Assembly (NCBI RefSeq): GCF_030248535.1
Contig: NZ_JAHGAJ010000007.1
Span: 238,412 to 302,411 of the forward strand
DNA from: Vibrio sp. D404a
GTDB lineage: Bacteria; Pseudomonadota; Gammaproteobacteria; Enterobacterales; Vibrionaceae
Direction: 5' to 3'
Length of the DNA stretch: 64,000 nucleotides
Shown: piece by piece, positions 34,697 through 42,923 of the stretch
Numbering within the stretch: position 1 is the first letter of the stretch
Layout of the letters: each line of letters starts with the position of its first letter
Program-made: the position numbers and the translations under genes
The notes under the pieces: generated by a model
What the model was told of the DNA's origin: nothing
Seen by the model: only the letters and a program-made list of their open reading frames with translations
Databases searched by the model: none

Positions 34697-36133
34697 ATGA
34701 AGCAAAGTAAAACTCGCCTACCGAACCTGATGCAGGTTTTCATCTCGTTAGGCTTATTTTTATCCCTTGCGTTTTCTTTTACAGCAAAGCTTGATCTCCC
34801 AATCCAACTTGCCCTCTACATTGGTTGGTTCATCATTATGGTGCTCGGCATCCGCTTAGGCCATCAATACAAAGACTTAGAAAAAGCAGCCCTTAAAGGG
34901 ATCTCGAATGGTTTAGGTGCTGTTTTAATACTTTTAGCGGTAGGTGCGCTGGTCGGAACCTGGATCTCTGGTGGTATTGTGCCAACCATTATCTACTACG
35001 GCTTGAAAGCGATTCACCCATCGATTTTCCTTCTAGCAACCATGATCATCTGTTCTTTGACTGCTCTTGCTACTGGCACATCTTGGGGTGCTGCAGGTAC
35101 GGCGGGCATCGCAATGATGGGGATTGGTCAAGGCCTAGGTGTTCCAGCGCCAATTACAGCGGGTGCGGTTCTATCAGGTTGTTACTTTGGTGATAAAATG
35201 TCGCCGCTTTCTGATTCAGTTATCCTAGCGTCGTCTATGTCTAACGTTGAAGTGGTTGAGCACATCAAAGGTATGCTGCCGGTTGCCTTAATTAGCTACA
35301 TCATCACGGGTATTATGTTCACGGCATTTGGCTTCCACTACGCAGGCAATGTAGACATGAGCCAAGTAGAGTCTGTTATCAAAGCAATGGAAGTTCAGTT
35401 TTACATCACTCCTTACTCTTTCGTACCTGTTTTGATCGTCCTTGGCCTACTTGCTTTCCGCATGCCTTCTTTCCCAGTGATCAGCTTTGGTTCGCTACTC
35501 GGTATTATCTGGGCTGTGATGATTCAAGAGATCGACTTCCTAACCGCGTTCAATACAGCATGGGCACCCTTCTCTATCTCTTCAGGTGTTGAGTTCATTG
35601 ACTCTATTCTTAACCGTGGTGGTATGTCTTCCATGCTTGGCTCAGTAGCTGTGATTGTGTTCGGTTTAGGCTTTGGTGGTCTGCTTGATAAAGTTGGCGT
35701 ACTTGAGACCATCGCTAAAGTGTTTGAACGTCGTGTTAACAGCGCAGGCTCGCTTGCAACCAGCACCATCGGTACCGCTTTCATGGGTAACGTGTTTGGC
35801 TCAGCAATGTACGTATCGCTTATCCTAACGCCAAAAATTTGTGCTAAGAACTACGACCGTTTGGGTTACAAACGTAAGAACTTATCTCGTAATGCGGAAT
35901 TTGGCGGCACGCTAACGTCAGGTATGGTGCCTTGGAGTGACAACGGTATCTACATGGCGAGCATTCTAGGTGTTGCTACCCTATCCTACGCGCCATTCAT
36001 GTGGTTGAGCTTTATCTGTATTATCGTGACTATCGTTACCTCTTACATGGGTTGGTTCGTTGACAAATGTGAACCAACAGCACCAGCTGCAGAGACGGAA
36101 CAAGCGGTAGAGCTGAACAAACAACAGGCTTAA
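34697..36133 (+). CDS. nhaC: NhaC-family Na+/H+ antiporter
   Basis: A 478-residue inner-membrane protein with about eleven to twelve helices. NhaC-family landmarks include ALATGTSWGAAGTAGIAMMG, LSGCYFGDKMSPLSDSVILA, NRGGMSSMLGSVAVIVFGLG and TLTSGMVPWSDNGIYMA. NhaC proteins exchange Na+ for H+; some relatives carry amino acids, so substrate is a family inference. AGAGG precedes the ATG. The gene follows a long AT-rich upstream region and ends in a strong terminator shared with the convergent HPt gene. Confidence 0.87.
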   Translation: MKQSKTRLPNLMQVFISLGLFLSLAFSFTAKLDLPIQLALYIGWFIIMVLGIRLGHQYKDLEKAALKGISNGLGAVLILLAVGALVGTWISGGIVPTIIYYGLKAIHPSIFLLATMIICSLTALATGTSWGAAGTAGIAMMGIGQGLGVPAPITAGAVLSGCYFGDKMSPLSDSVILASSMSNVEVVEHIKGMLPVALISYIITGIMFTAFGFHYAGNVDMSQVESVIKAMEVQFYITPYSFVPVLIVLGLLAFRMPSFPVISFGSLLGIIWAVMIQEIDFLTAFNTAWAPFSISSGVEFIDSILNRGGMSSMLGSVAVIVFGLGFGGLLDKVGVLETIAKVFERRVNSAGSLATSTIGTAFMGNVFGSAMYVSLILTPKICAKNYDRLGYKRKNLSRNAEFGGTLTSGMVPWSDNGIYMASILGVATLSYAPFMWLSFICIIVTIVTSYMGWFVDKCEPTAPAAETEQAVELNKQQA

Positions 36134-36151
36134 TCACTGTTTTGACCAAAT

Positions 36152-36192
36152 AAAAAAAGAGCAACCACACTCAGTGTCGTTGCTCTTTTTAT
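36152..36192. terminator. Bidirectional terminator between nhaC and the HPt gene
   Basis: AAAAAGAGCAAC / GTTGCTCTTTTT encloses a second inner palindrome (ACACT/AGTGT), giving a long stem with T runs on both strands. Confidence 0.9.
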
Positions 36193-36207
36193 TGCTCGTC
36201 GATTATT

Positions 36208-37734
36208 CTATTGCAGGTGCGCTCTCGCCGCTTCCACCGTTGCCTCAATCGCCAGTTCTAACTCTCTCAAGTCATCATCGCTAATCGGTTTAGACTGCTT
36301 CATGCTCGCCTCGATGCTCGTGGCTATCACAGCCAACCTTGATGCTTTAATGCTACCTGCTACGCCTTTCAAGCTATGCACCACTCTCGCAGCCGTCACT
36401 TCATCTTCTGTTTTCAGTTGCATGAACTTTTCAAAGTCATCGGCGTGATCCTCTACAAACACATTCAGCAGCAAGGACACCGATTCGTGGTCGCCATCTA
36501 AGGTTTCTAGCATATCCGTAATATCAATGACCGGCGTATCCGTCTCTTCAGCAACGTCCGTTCTGCTCTCCGATTTGTGCTGCAAAGGGACCACATTATC
36601 GCTCTCAACCGCATCAACGAAAGTGTTCTGTGCCGAGCTCATTGAATCAGATTCAACGGGTTTAATACGCGACTCAGAAGAGATTTGTCTTTCACTAATA
36701 GGAGTTTCCGCAAAAGTAGAGCTTTCCGAAAACGGATTTTCAGCGGGACTATCAACAGCCGTTACTGGTTTCGTTGAAGGGTTTGTCGCAGCAGCCTTAA
36801 AGATCACACTGCTGTCCGATCGATCTTTTTGATCCGAAGATTCGTTCAACGACGTCGTTTGCGATAGGGTAGCCGTATCATCAACTAGATTGTGATTAAC
36901 ATTATTGGTTTGTGGCTCTAGCGAATCAAAATACTCTTGCTCATATGGCTCTGTTCTTAATCGGGTAAATACCAGAACGCAGAAAGCCAAGCCACTTAAT
37001 ATCGCCAAAGTGAGCAGCATGTAGAACTGTCCTGAGTGATACTGATTTTCTAGCGCGATGATTTGCTCATTCACTGAGTTTTTCTTAATTCTATCGACCA
37101 AGTAATTCAGCTGCGCATAGTCGCCAAGTAACGACGATGCGTCGGCAAGCAGTTGTTGCAGTGCGTCCTGCTCATCATCTTCTAACTGATAAGACTGCTC
37201 TAAGATTGCATCGAATGCACGATAGATAGAGGAAGAGGTGTGATTTTCTGAATACATCGCTTGGAAGACAACAGTACCGAACTGATTCAACAAAGGTAGC
37301 AGCTGCGAAGAAGTATTCGGGTCGCTTCTGAGCGCCTTTATATCATCGACTAGATACTGAACTTGGCTCTCAATGGGAGTGAACTCGTTGAATTTTTCCA
37401 AAAATTGGTCAACAACGTAAAGCAATTGATTCACATCCGGTCGAATCCAGGCATTTTTAAAGTCCGATTCCACCTGCAATCGCAAAGAGTAAACAAGTTG
37501 GGCATCAAGGGCCATATCATTAACTCTTGATACTCGAAGCGGTTCTGAAAAGTATAGAGACTGTCTTAACTCAGTCACTCGAATGCCGAGCTCTTCAATC
37601 TGTTCAAGTGATTGGTTGTAGGAACGACTTAAATTAAGCAGCATCAAGGTAGGAATAAGCCAAATAATCAAAACCAGAGCGATGATTTTTGTTGAACGCT
37701 TAATCGTGGGTTGTGGGGTCACAGATAATTCCAT
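36208..37734 (-). CDS. Membrane-anchored orphan histidine phosphotransfer (HPt) protein
   Basis: The ATG at 37734 has AAGGA six bases upstream, better than the ATG two codons earlier; this gives 508 residues. Layout: a transmembrane helix near 17-36; a helical, presumably periplasmic sensor-like region (about 40-240); a second helix (about 240-262, LLTLAILSGLAFCVLVF); a long Ser/Thr-rich cytosolic linker (about 270-400). A C-terminal HPt domain follows with the phosphorylatable His in VVHSLKGVAGSI. There is no kinase or receiver domain, so it must exchange phosphate with other proteins. The 1527-residue hybrid kinase in this window carries its own HPt, so the partner may be elsewhere. Confidence 0.85.
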   Translation of the reverse strand: MELSVTPQPTIKRSTKIIALVLIIWLIPTLMLLNLSRSYNQSLEQIEELGIRVTELRQSLYFSEPLRVSRVNDMALDAQLVYSLRLQVESDFKNAWIRPDVNQLLYVVDQFLEKFNEFTPIESQVQYLVDDIKALRSDPNTSSQLLPLLNQFGTVVFQAMYSENHTSSSIYRAFDAILEQSYQLEDDEQDALQQLLADASSLLGDYAQLNYLVDRIKKNSVNEQIIALENQYHSGQFYMLLTLAILSGLAFCVLVFTRLRTEPYEQEYFDSLEPQTNNVNHNLVDDTATLSQTTSLNESSDQKDRSDSSVIFKAAATNPSTKPVTAVDSPAENPFSESSTFAETPISERQISSESRIKPVESDSMSSAQNTFVDAVESDNVVPLQHKSESRTDVAEETDTPVIDITDMLETLDGDHESVSLLLNVFVEDHADDFEKFMQLKTEDEVTAARVVHSLKGVAGSIKASRLAVIATSIEASMKQSKPISDDDLRELELAIEATVEAARAHLQ

Positions 37735-37851
37735 CGACATTCCTTGTTATGATCCAATGATTCGAGGAGGTTGATTCATTAACCTTAAGAATTAAAAGCG
37801 AAAATGAATCTCAGTGGCAGCGTCCTACTGCCACTTAGTGCTAACTTAACG

Positions 37852-38856
37852 CTATGACTTATTTCTAGTCAACTGATCACGTAAGTTTGGTGGTGTCCCT
37901 TTAATGGTTAGCGTGTCTGTCTCCGGATCATAGAAGATACGCTCACCAAGCAACAAACTGTCAAAACTCACATTCAAACCACCACCAGCGCCAACAAACT
38001 TGGTCAGTTTACGCATGGTCGCGCGGTCAGCAGGGAAACTCTCTTCAAGCTCGTAGCCTTGTTCGCTGGTGTAATCTAGGAAGCTCGTACCATCTGTGCT
38101 TTGTGGTAGTTCACCCGATAGCTCACGAACCTGAACCTCGTCGCCTGCTTTCAGCTGTTCATTACAGTAATCCGCTACCTGCTTTTTGTAGCTGATCGCC
38201 TCTTCTTTCTCTAACTTAGAGTCAGCAACGAAGTCTTCCACCGCTTGCATCAGCACTTGGTTCTGCTGTTTCGCATCTAAGCCCACTTCAGCTTGCAAGA
38301 AATCTAGGAAGAAATCCGCGACTTTGCGCCCTACGCGGCCTTTAATGTACGCAAGGTAACGGTTTGATTCTTTGTCTGTCTCGTAAGTTGATAGGTCAAG
38401 ACGAGCTGCAATGTCCATCTTAGAAATATCTAAGTAGTCGGTAGCACTGATATCTAAGCCTTCGGTTACTTTCAAACTCTGGTTTGAAGGCAGCAGGCCA
38501 ATGAATAGATAGTCGGTTGCTAACGACTGGTATTCAGCCAAAACCAATGTGCCTTCGTCTGCAAATGGGTATTTTGAAAGCTCTTCTTTTAGACGTTGAG
38601 CACTTTTTTGCGAGAAATCGTAGAAATTGGTCTCACCTTTACGAAGTTCATGCAACCACTGCTGAAATTCGCTGTCGGACTTAAATGCACCAAACCCTTT
38701 GCCAGGTTTTGAGTTAAAAACGCGATGCAGTTCAGCAACTAAGCTTTCAGATGAAGCATCGTTATCAAGAGACTCAGCACGGAAGTTAACAATCAGTTCG
38801 TCCTGATCATTCTTGCTCAGCTGGTGTAAAATTACGTTGGAAAGATGAAGGCTCAT
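37852..38856 (-). CDS. yejK: Nucleoid-associated protein YejK/NdpA
   Basis: 334 residues, the normal length of YejK (NdpA), a nucleoid-associated protein reported to bind DNA and to affect topoisomerases. Family-like stretches include MSLHLSNVILHQLSKNDQDE, HELRKGETNFYDFSQKSAQR and AYIKGRVGRKVADFFLDFLQ. No membrane segments. It is divergent from yejL and yejM, the same cluster as in E. coli. Nothing unusual was seen. Confidence 0.94.
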   Translation of the reverse strand: MSLHLSNVILHQLSKNDQDELIVNFRAESLDNDASSESLVAELHRVFNSKPGKGFGAFKSDSEFQQWLHELRKGETNFYDFSQKSAQRLKEELSKYPFADEGTLVLAEYQSLATDYLFIGLLPSNQSLKVTEGLDISATDYLDISKMDIAARLDLSTYETDKESNRYLAYIKGRVGRKVADFFLDFLQAEVGLDAKQQNQVLMQAVEDFVADSKLEKEEAISYKKQVADYCNEQLKAGDEVQVRELSGELPQSTDGTSFLDYTSEQGYELEESFPADRATMRKLTKFVGAGGGLNVSFDSLLLGERIFYDPETDTLTIKGTPPNLRDQLTRNKS

Positions 38857-38940
38857 AATGAAAATATTATCGTTCAGGTTTCAGTTGTCGTGAATTGTAG
38901 GTTATCATAAGCCGCTTTTACTATCATTATTAGAGTCCTT

Positions 38941-39168
38941 ATGCCGATTATATCTAAATACACAGATGAACAAGTTGAAAACATCCTAGCTGAAGTAGGT
39001 GCTGTACTGTCTAAGCACAAAGCTTCACCAGAACTTTCACTGATGATCGCCGGAAATATCGCAACCAATGTCTTAAATCAGAACGTTGCTGCTTCACAAC
39101 GCAAAGGAATTGCTGAAAAATTTGCCGAGGCACTAATCTCTTCGCTTGACGAAAAGAAGTCTCACTAA
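38941..39168 (+). CDS. yejL: YejL family (UPF0352) protein
   Basis: A 75-residue helical protein with the family start [20 protein letters not shown] and the segment [16 protein letters not shown]. Structures of the family are small all-alpha dimers; the function is unknown. It lies 28 bp before yejM on the same strand and divergent from yejK, the conserved arrangement. Confidence 0.93.
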   Translation: MPIISKYTDEQVENILAEVGAVLSKHKASPELSLMIAGNIATNVLNQNVAASQRKGIAEKFAEALISSLDEKKSH

Positions 39169-39196
39169 GATAGACTGACGGATAAAAGAATAATAA

Positions 39197-40999
39197 ATGG
39201 TAGACAGCGCAAACTCATATAGCGATCGTGTATCTCGACTGGTTGGTTGGGGTCACTGGTTTGCATTTTTCAACATCATTGCTGCGATGTTGATCGGTAC
39301 TCGTTATATCACTCAATCGGCTTGGCCTGAAACACTCCTAGGACAGTTCTATTTAGCGGTCTCTTGGGTTGGTCACTTCGGCTTTTTGGTGTTCGCTCTC
39401 TACCTATTGGTGCTGTTTCCCCTCACCTTTATATTACCGTCAAGAAAGTTACTCCGACTTGTTGCCGTCTGCTTTGCAACAATCGGACTAACTGTTTTAT
39501 TGATAGATACTCAAACCTATCAAAGCATTAACCTCCACCTAACCCCTGTGGTGTGGGAGGTTCTCTTTAGCGAAGAAGAGACTGCATTCAGTTCTGACTT
39601 GCAGCACCTTTTCATCGTTATGCCGCTGATTTTCCTACTCCAACTCGGTCTATCTGAGTGGGTATGGCGCAAGCAGCGCAAACTGTCACACAAACATGTC
39701 GGCCGCCCTATCGCCGCTGTGTTTTTCTTGAGTTTTATTAGTAGTCACCTGACTTACATTTGGGCAGATGCCTACTTCTATAACCCAATTACTAGCCAAA
39801 AAGCGAACTTCCCGCTCTCTTACCCAATGACAGCGAAGAGCTTCATGGAAAAACACGGCCTACTTGATCGTGAAGAGTACCTAGAACGCCGCGAAGCGAA
39901 TACTGACAATATCGACCTTGTCAGCTATCCGCTAGAAAAGATTCAATACAACCGCCGCAGTGCAGACCTCAATATTCTGCTAGTGAGTGTCAACAACCTG
40001 CGCGCTGACGCACTGAACAATGAAGTCATGCCGAACAGCTTTGCTTACGCACAAGAAGGCATTAACTTCAGCAATCACTACAGTTCAAGTAATGATATGT
40101 ACGGCATTTTCGGCCTGTTTTATGGCTTGCCAAGCAGTTACTCAAGCAGCATAAAATCTCAGGGTTCTAATGCGGTATTGCTTGATGTACTTGAGCACCA
40201 CAACTACAGCATTGCTGCCTTCAGTGGCGACCAGTTTGAAGATGGCATGTTCTCTGAGATCATCTTCCGTGGACGTAAGATCGACGAAGGAACTCAGGCT
40301 CATAACGATGAGAGCGCGATTAACGCGTGGACAGAATGGGTTCAATCTTCTGAAGCTAGCTCACCTTGGTTCAGCTTTATTGAACTAACGACGTTAGATA
40401 ACTTCACCAATTATCAAAACGACAGTAACGAAACTCGCAGTGCGGCTGAGCGTTTTGCAGCAGACTACCAGAAAGCAGCAAAAGCAGCGGATGATGAGCT
40501 GCAAACCATTTATCAAACACTGGAAGAGCTTTCGTTGACTGAAAATACGGTGGTGATCATTACGTCAAACCACGGTACCGAGTTCAATGAAACCAAGACC
40601 AACAGCTGGGGTGCGAACTCCAACTACAGCCGTTACCAATTGCAAGTGCCTATGTATATCCATTGGCCTGGTAAATCTGCGTCTGAATACACTCACCGTT
40701 CGAGCCACCTAGATGTATCAGTGACTCTGCTGCAAGATCTCTTGGGTGTATCTTCAAACCCGAATGACTTCAGTAGTGGCCGTAACTTGTTTGATGAAAG
40801 CAAGCGTAAATGGATTCTTGCTGGTGATTCTCGTGAATTAGCGCTGATTACCAACCAACAAACCACGGTGCTCGATAAGTTTGGCAACTATAAGCTTTAC
40901 GATGAGAACTATAAACGCCTGAAAGATGTGAGTCCTCGACTGCCAGTATTGATGCAAGGACTGACCGAGCTGCAGCGTTTCTACACTAAGAACGACTAA
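39197..40999 (+). CDS. yejM: Inner-membrane sulfatase-like protein YejM/PbgA (LapC)
   Basis: 600 residues: about five N-terminal membrane helices (through about residue 200), a linker, and a periplasmic alkaline-phosphatase/sulfatase-fold domain. In that domain LNILLVSVNNLRADALNN, NHGTEFNETK and HLDVSVTLLQDLLG are recognisable. In enterobacteria YejM/PbgA (LapC) binds lipopolysaccharide and controls LpxC proteolysis through LapB, setting LPS levels. The usual catalytic Thr/Cys is not obvious in VNNLRAD, in line with a sensor rather than an enzyme. It follows yejL by 28 bp. Confidence 0.92.
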   Translation: MVDSANSYSDRVSRLVGWGHWFAFFNIIAAMLIGTRYITQSAWPETLLGQFYLAVSWVGHFGFLVFALYLLVLFPLTFILPSRKLLRLVAVCFATIGLTVLLIDTQTYQSINLHLTPVVWEVLFSEEETAFSSDLQHLFIVMPLIFLLQLGLSEWVWRKQRKLSHKHVGRPIAAVFFLSFISSHLTYIWADAYFYNPITSQKANFPLSYPMTAKSFMEKHGLLDREEYLERREANTDNIDLVSYPLEKIQYNRRSADLNILLVSVNNLRADALNNEVMPNSFAYAQEGINFSNHYSSSNDMYGIFGLFYGLPSSYSSSIKSQGSNAVLLDVLEHHNYSIAAFSGDQFEDGMFSEIIFRGRKIDEGTQAHNDESAINAWTEWVQSSEASSPWFSFIELTTLDNFTNYQNDSNETRSAAERFAADYQKAAKAADDELQTIYQTLEELSLTENTVVIITSNHGTEFNETKTNSWGANSNYSRYQLQVPMYIHWPGKSASEYTHRSSHLDVSVTLLQDLLGVSSNPNDFSSGRNLFDESKRKWILAGDSRELALITNQQTTVLDKFGNYKLYDENYKRLKDVSPRLPVLMQGLTELQRFYTKND

Positions 41000-41026
41000 T
41001 TTGGCTTGTTTCAGCGACTAAATACC

Positions 41027-41054
41027 AAAAAAGGAGGCTTCGGCTTCCTTTTTT
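41027..41054 (+). terminator. Terminator of yejM
   Basis: AAAAAAGGAGGC-TTCG-GCTTCCTTTTTT with one mismatch-like G-T pair, and a T run. Confidence 0.9.
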
Positions 41055-41109
41055 ATTATTCATTATGTTTATAAAACAAGCATTCAAACAAAATAATGAA
41101 AATTAAGGG

Positions 41110-41138
41110 TTTACAAGGTCAAGGATGCCTTATATTAT
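41110..41138 (+). promoter_or_regulatory. Promoter of first tRNA-Ser gene
   Basis: TTTACA (41110-41115), a 17-bp spacer and TATTAT (41133-41138) form a sigma-70 promoter 10 bp before the tRNA. Confidence 0.75.
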
Positions 41139-41148
41139 TCACCGCACT

Positions 41149-41239
41149 GGAGGGATGGCTGAGTGGTCGAAAGCACCGGTCTTGAAAACCGGCAACCGTT
41201 AATAGCGGTTCTAGGGTTCAAATCCCTATCCCTCCACCA
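41149..41239 (+). tRNA. tRNA-Ser(UGA), copy 1
   Basis: 91 nt including the encoded CCA. The acceptor stem is GGAGGGA/TCCCTCC, the anticodon arm CCGGTCTTGAAAACCGG has anticodon TGA, the long variable arm is typical of serine tRNA, and the T arm is TAGGGTTCAAATCCCTA. Identical to copy 2. Reads UCA and related serine codons. Confidence 0.98.
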
Positions 41240-41247
41240 CATTCTAG

Positions 41248-41276
41248 AAGCCGCTGAGAAATCAGCGGCTTTTTTC
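41248..41276 (+). terminator. Terminator of tRNA-Ser copy 1
   Basis: AAGCCGCTGA-GAAA-TCAGCGGCTTTTTT follows the tRNA by 8 nt. Confidence 0.92.
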
Positions 41277-41516
41277 GTTTCTGCTCCCCTGAAACTCTTG
41301 CTGATAGTCCCACAAAGCAAACCAATTCACATCACTGATCTTATCTTGCTTTAGCCACGTCATCCGATATGTCGATGAATGGACCACATCCGAGAAAACC
41401 ACACTCACGGCATCAGTTTATTCCACTAACTAGCGCCAGTCTGATCAAGTTTTCAGCACTCAAACACAAAAACCACCTAAAGCGGTCATAAATAAAGCAA
41501 ACAATCTTTGTGGGGG

Positions 41517-41545
41517 TTTACAGGAACAGAGAGGCCTTATATTAT
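41517..41545 (+). promoter_or_regulatory. Promoter of second tRNA-Ser gene
   Basis: TTTACA (41517-41522), a 17-bp spacer and TATTAT (41540-41545), the same layout as for copy 1. Confidence 0.75.
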
Positions 41546-41555
41546 TCACGCCATC

Positions 41556-41646
41556 GGAGGGATGGCTGAGTGGTCGAAAGCACCGGTCTTGAAAACCGGC
41601 AACCGTTAATAGCGGTTCTAGGGTTCAAATCCCTATCCCTCCACCA
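41556..41646 (+). tRNA. tRNA-Ser(UGA), copy 2
   Basis: 91 nt, base-for-base the same as copy 1, including anticodon TGA, long variable arm and encoded CCA. The 276 bp between the two copies carry no other gene. Promoter core and terminator are also near-identical, pointing to a local duplication of the whole unit. Confidence 0.98.
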
Positions 41647-41654
41647 CATTCGAG

Positions 41655-41683
41655 AAAGCCGCTGAGAAATCAGCGGCTTTTTC
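41655..41683 (+). terminator. Terminator of tRNA-Ser copy 2
   Basis: AAAGCCGCTGA-GAAA-TCAGCGGCTTTTT, almost the same as the terminator of copy 1. Confidence 0.92.
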
Positions 41684-41746
41684 CATTTCTATGCCTGTCC
41701 CATCCTGAAATGTGTTTACACATTGAGGACGAAAAAATAGCGAACT

Positions 41747-42679
41747 TCACCCCATCACATCATAAGCGGCATTAAGAAGCTGCATATGAATCGGCACCAA
41801 ATCTTGGTGTTGAGAGCGATAGCCTCCTCCGACAACACAAGCAATTGGAATACCTTGCTTTTTTGCCATCTGAAACATCAAGCAGTCACGCTGATAGATG
41901 CCCTCGGTTGATACATTGAGATAGCCAAGCTCATCGTCTACATGAATATCAACACCTGCATCGTAGATGATCAAATCAGGTTGATAGTGCGCCATCGCCA
42001 TTTGTGTCACTTGTTCAAAGCTTGCTAAAAACTCTGCGTCTCCCGTTTCTCTAGAAAGCGGTACATCAAAGTCAGAAGCAGGCTTACGCGCTGGAAAGTT
42101 CTTATCACAATGGAAAGATAGCGTCGCAATGTCTGGTTCATCTTGGCAGAGGGTTGCCGTTCCATCGCCATGATGAACATCGCTATCAACAATTAATACC
42201 GTATCGATGTGTTCGAAGGTAAGTGCATGCTTTGCTGCGACAACTAAATCATTAAACAGGCAGAAGCCACTACCAAAATCATGGTGGGCATGATGGTAAC
42301 CACCACTTAAGTGAATAGCGATACCATGTTCAATCGCCATTTCTGCCGATAGCGCTGTGCCCCCCGCTGAACACAGAGTCCGTTCAATCAATTGCTCACT
42401 CCATGGAAATCCGATACGACGCATCTTTGGGGCTGCAAGCTGACCACTCGCTAATAGGTCCACATACTCTTCACTGTGTACTTGCTTTACCTGCTCTAAC
42501 GTCACCGCTTTTGGCTCAAAGAGTTGATAAGTCTGCTGCCAATGAGCGAGCGTAGATCGTTTAGCTTCAACCGCCTGATACAGCAATTGATACTTGTTGA
42601 TTGGATAGCGGTGCCCTTCGGGTAAAGGGAGCTGTGAATAGATTGAGTGATAGATTAGCGGGATCATAAAACTGTTCAT
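41747..42679 (-). CDS. Histone-deacetylase-family hydrolase
   Basis: A 310-residue zinc hydrolase of the arginase/deacetylase fold. Family motifs are visible: the His pair region GGYHHAHHDFGSGFCLFND, the metal site VDSDVHHGDGTATL with Asp/His ligands, YDAGVDIHVDDELG with the second Asp, and the closing GGGYR. Bacterial members act on acetylated amines (polyamine or acetoin-utilisation-type deacetylases); the substrate here is not known. It could start at either of two ATGs four codons apart. The Fur box at 42735-42749 lies about 56 bp upstream of it on the divergent side, so iron control is possible. Confidence 0.9.
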   Translation of the reverse strand: MNSFMIPLIYHSIYSQLPLPEGHRYPINKYQLLYQAVEAKRSTLAHWQQTYQLFEPKAVTLEQVKQVHSEEYVDLLASGQLAAPKMRRIGFPWSEQLIERTLCSAGGTALSAEMAIEHGIAIHLSGGYHHAHHDFGSGFCLFNDLVVAAKHALTFEHIDTVLIVDSDVHHGDGTATLCQDEPDIATLSFHCDKNFPARKPASDFDVPLSRETGDAEFLASFEQVTQMAMAHYQPDLIIYDAGVDIHVDDELGYLNVSTEGIYQRDCLMFQMAKKQGIPIACVVGGGYRSQHQDLVPIHMQLLNAAYDVMG

Positions 42680-42734
42680 TGTGTCAAAGTCTTAAGATCA
42701 TAACAGCCTGAGTCTTGGCGACAACCGCAATAAA

Positions 42735-42749
42735 TGATAATGATTACCA
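42735..42749. promoter_or_regulatory. Fur box between HDAC-family gene and small membrane protein gene
   Basis: TGATAATGATTACCA matches TGATAATnATTATCA at 13 of 14 informative positions; the surrounding 21 bases form an almost perfect palindrome (AAATGATAAT-G-ATTACCATTT). It lies 24 bp before the small gene and 56 bp before the divergent deacetylase-family gene. Confidence 0.78.
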
Positions 42750-42772
42750 TTTAATCAAATTAAGGGGCTGTT

Positions 42773-42898
42773 TTGAAAAACCTAATGTTGCTCGGTGGAG
42801 TGATCTGCGGTTCGTTTATCGCAGTAATACTATTCGTAACTATGTTGCTAACCAGTTGGTGGGTCGTTGATTTTCTGCTTGTAAGCCATCACACTTGA
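42773..42898 (+). CDS. Small single-pass membrane protein, 41 residues
   Basis: TTG at 42773 has AAGGGG five bases upstream and opens a 41-codon frame, MKNLMLLGGVICGSFIAVIL then FVTMLLTSWWVVDFLLVSHHT, ending at TGA 42896-42898. An internal ATG lies at codon 5. Nearly the whole protein is hydrophobic, with room for one transmembrane helix and a second short hydrophobic segment, and a His-His near the end. I do not recognise a family. The strong ribosome-binding site and adjacent Fur box argue that it is real. The SDR gene starts 26 bp downstream on the same strand and may be co-transcribed. Confidence 0.6.
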   Translation: MKNLMLLGGVICGSFIAVILFVTMLLTSWWVVDFLLVSHHT

Positions 42899-42923
42899 TT
42901 CATCATCTCTACAAGGACTTCTT

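Noticed and set aside
40142..40345. Antisense frame inside yejM
   Set aside because: It is a shadow of the real coding frame without start signal or protein features.
41149..41646. Integration site for the pilus locus at the tRNA-Ser genes
   Set aside because: The pilus genes are about 14 kb away with core genes between, and no integrase or tRNA-end repeat was found around them.
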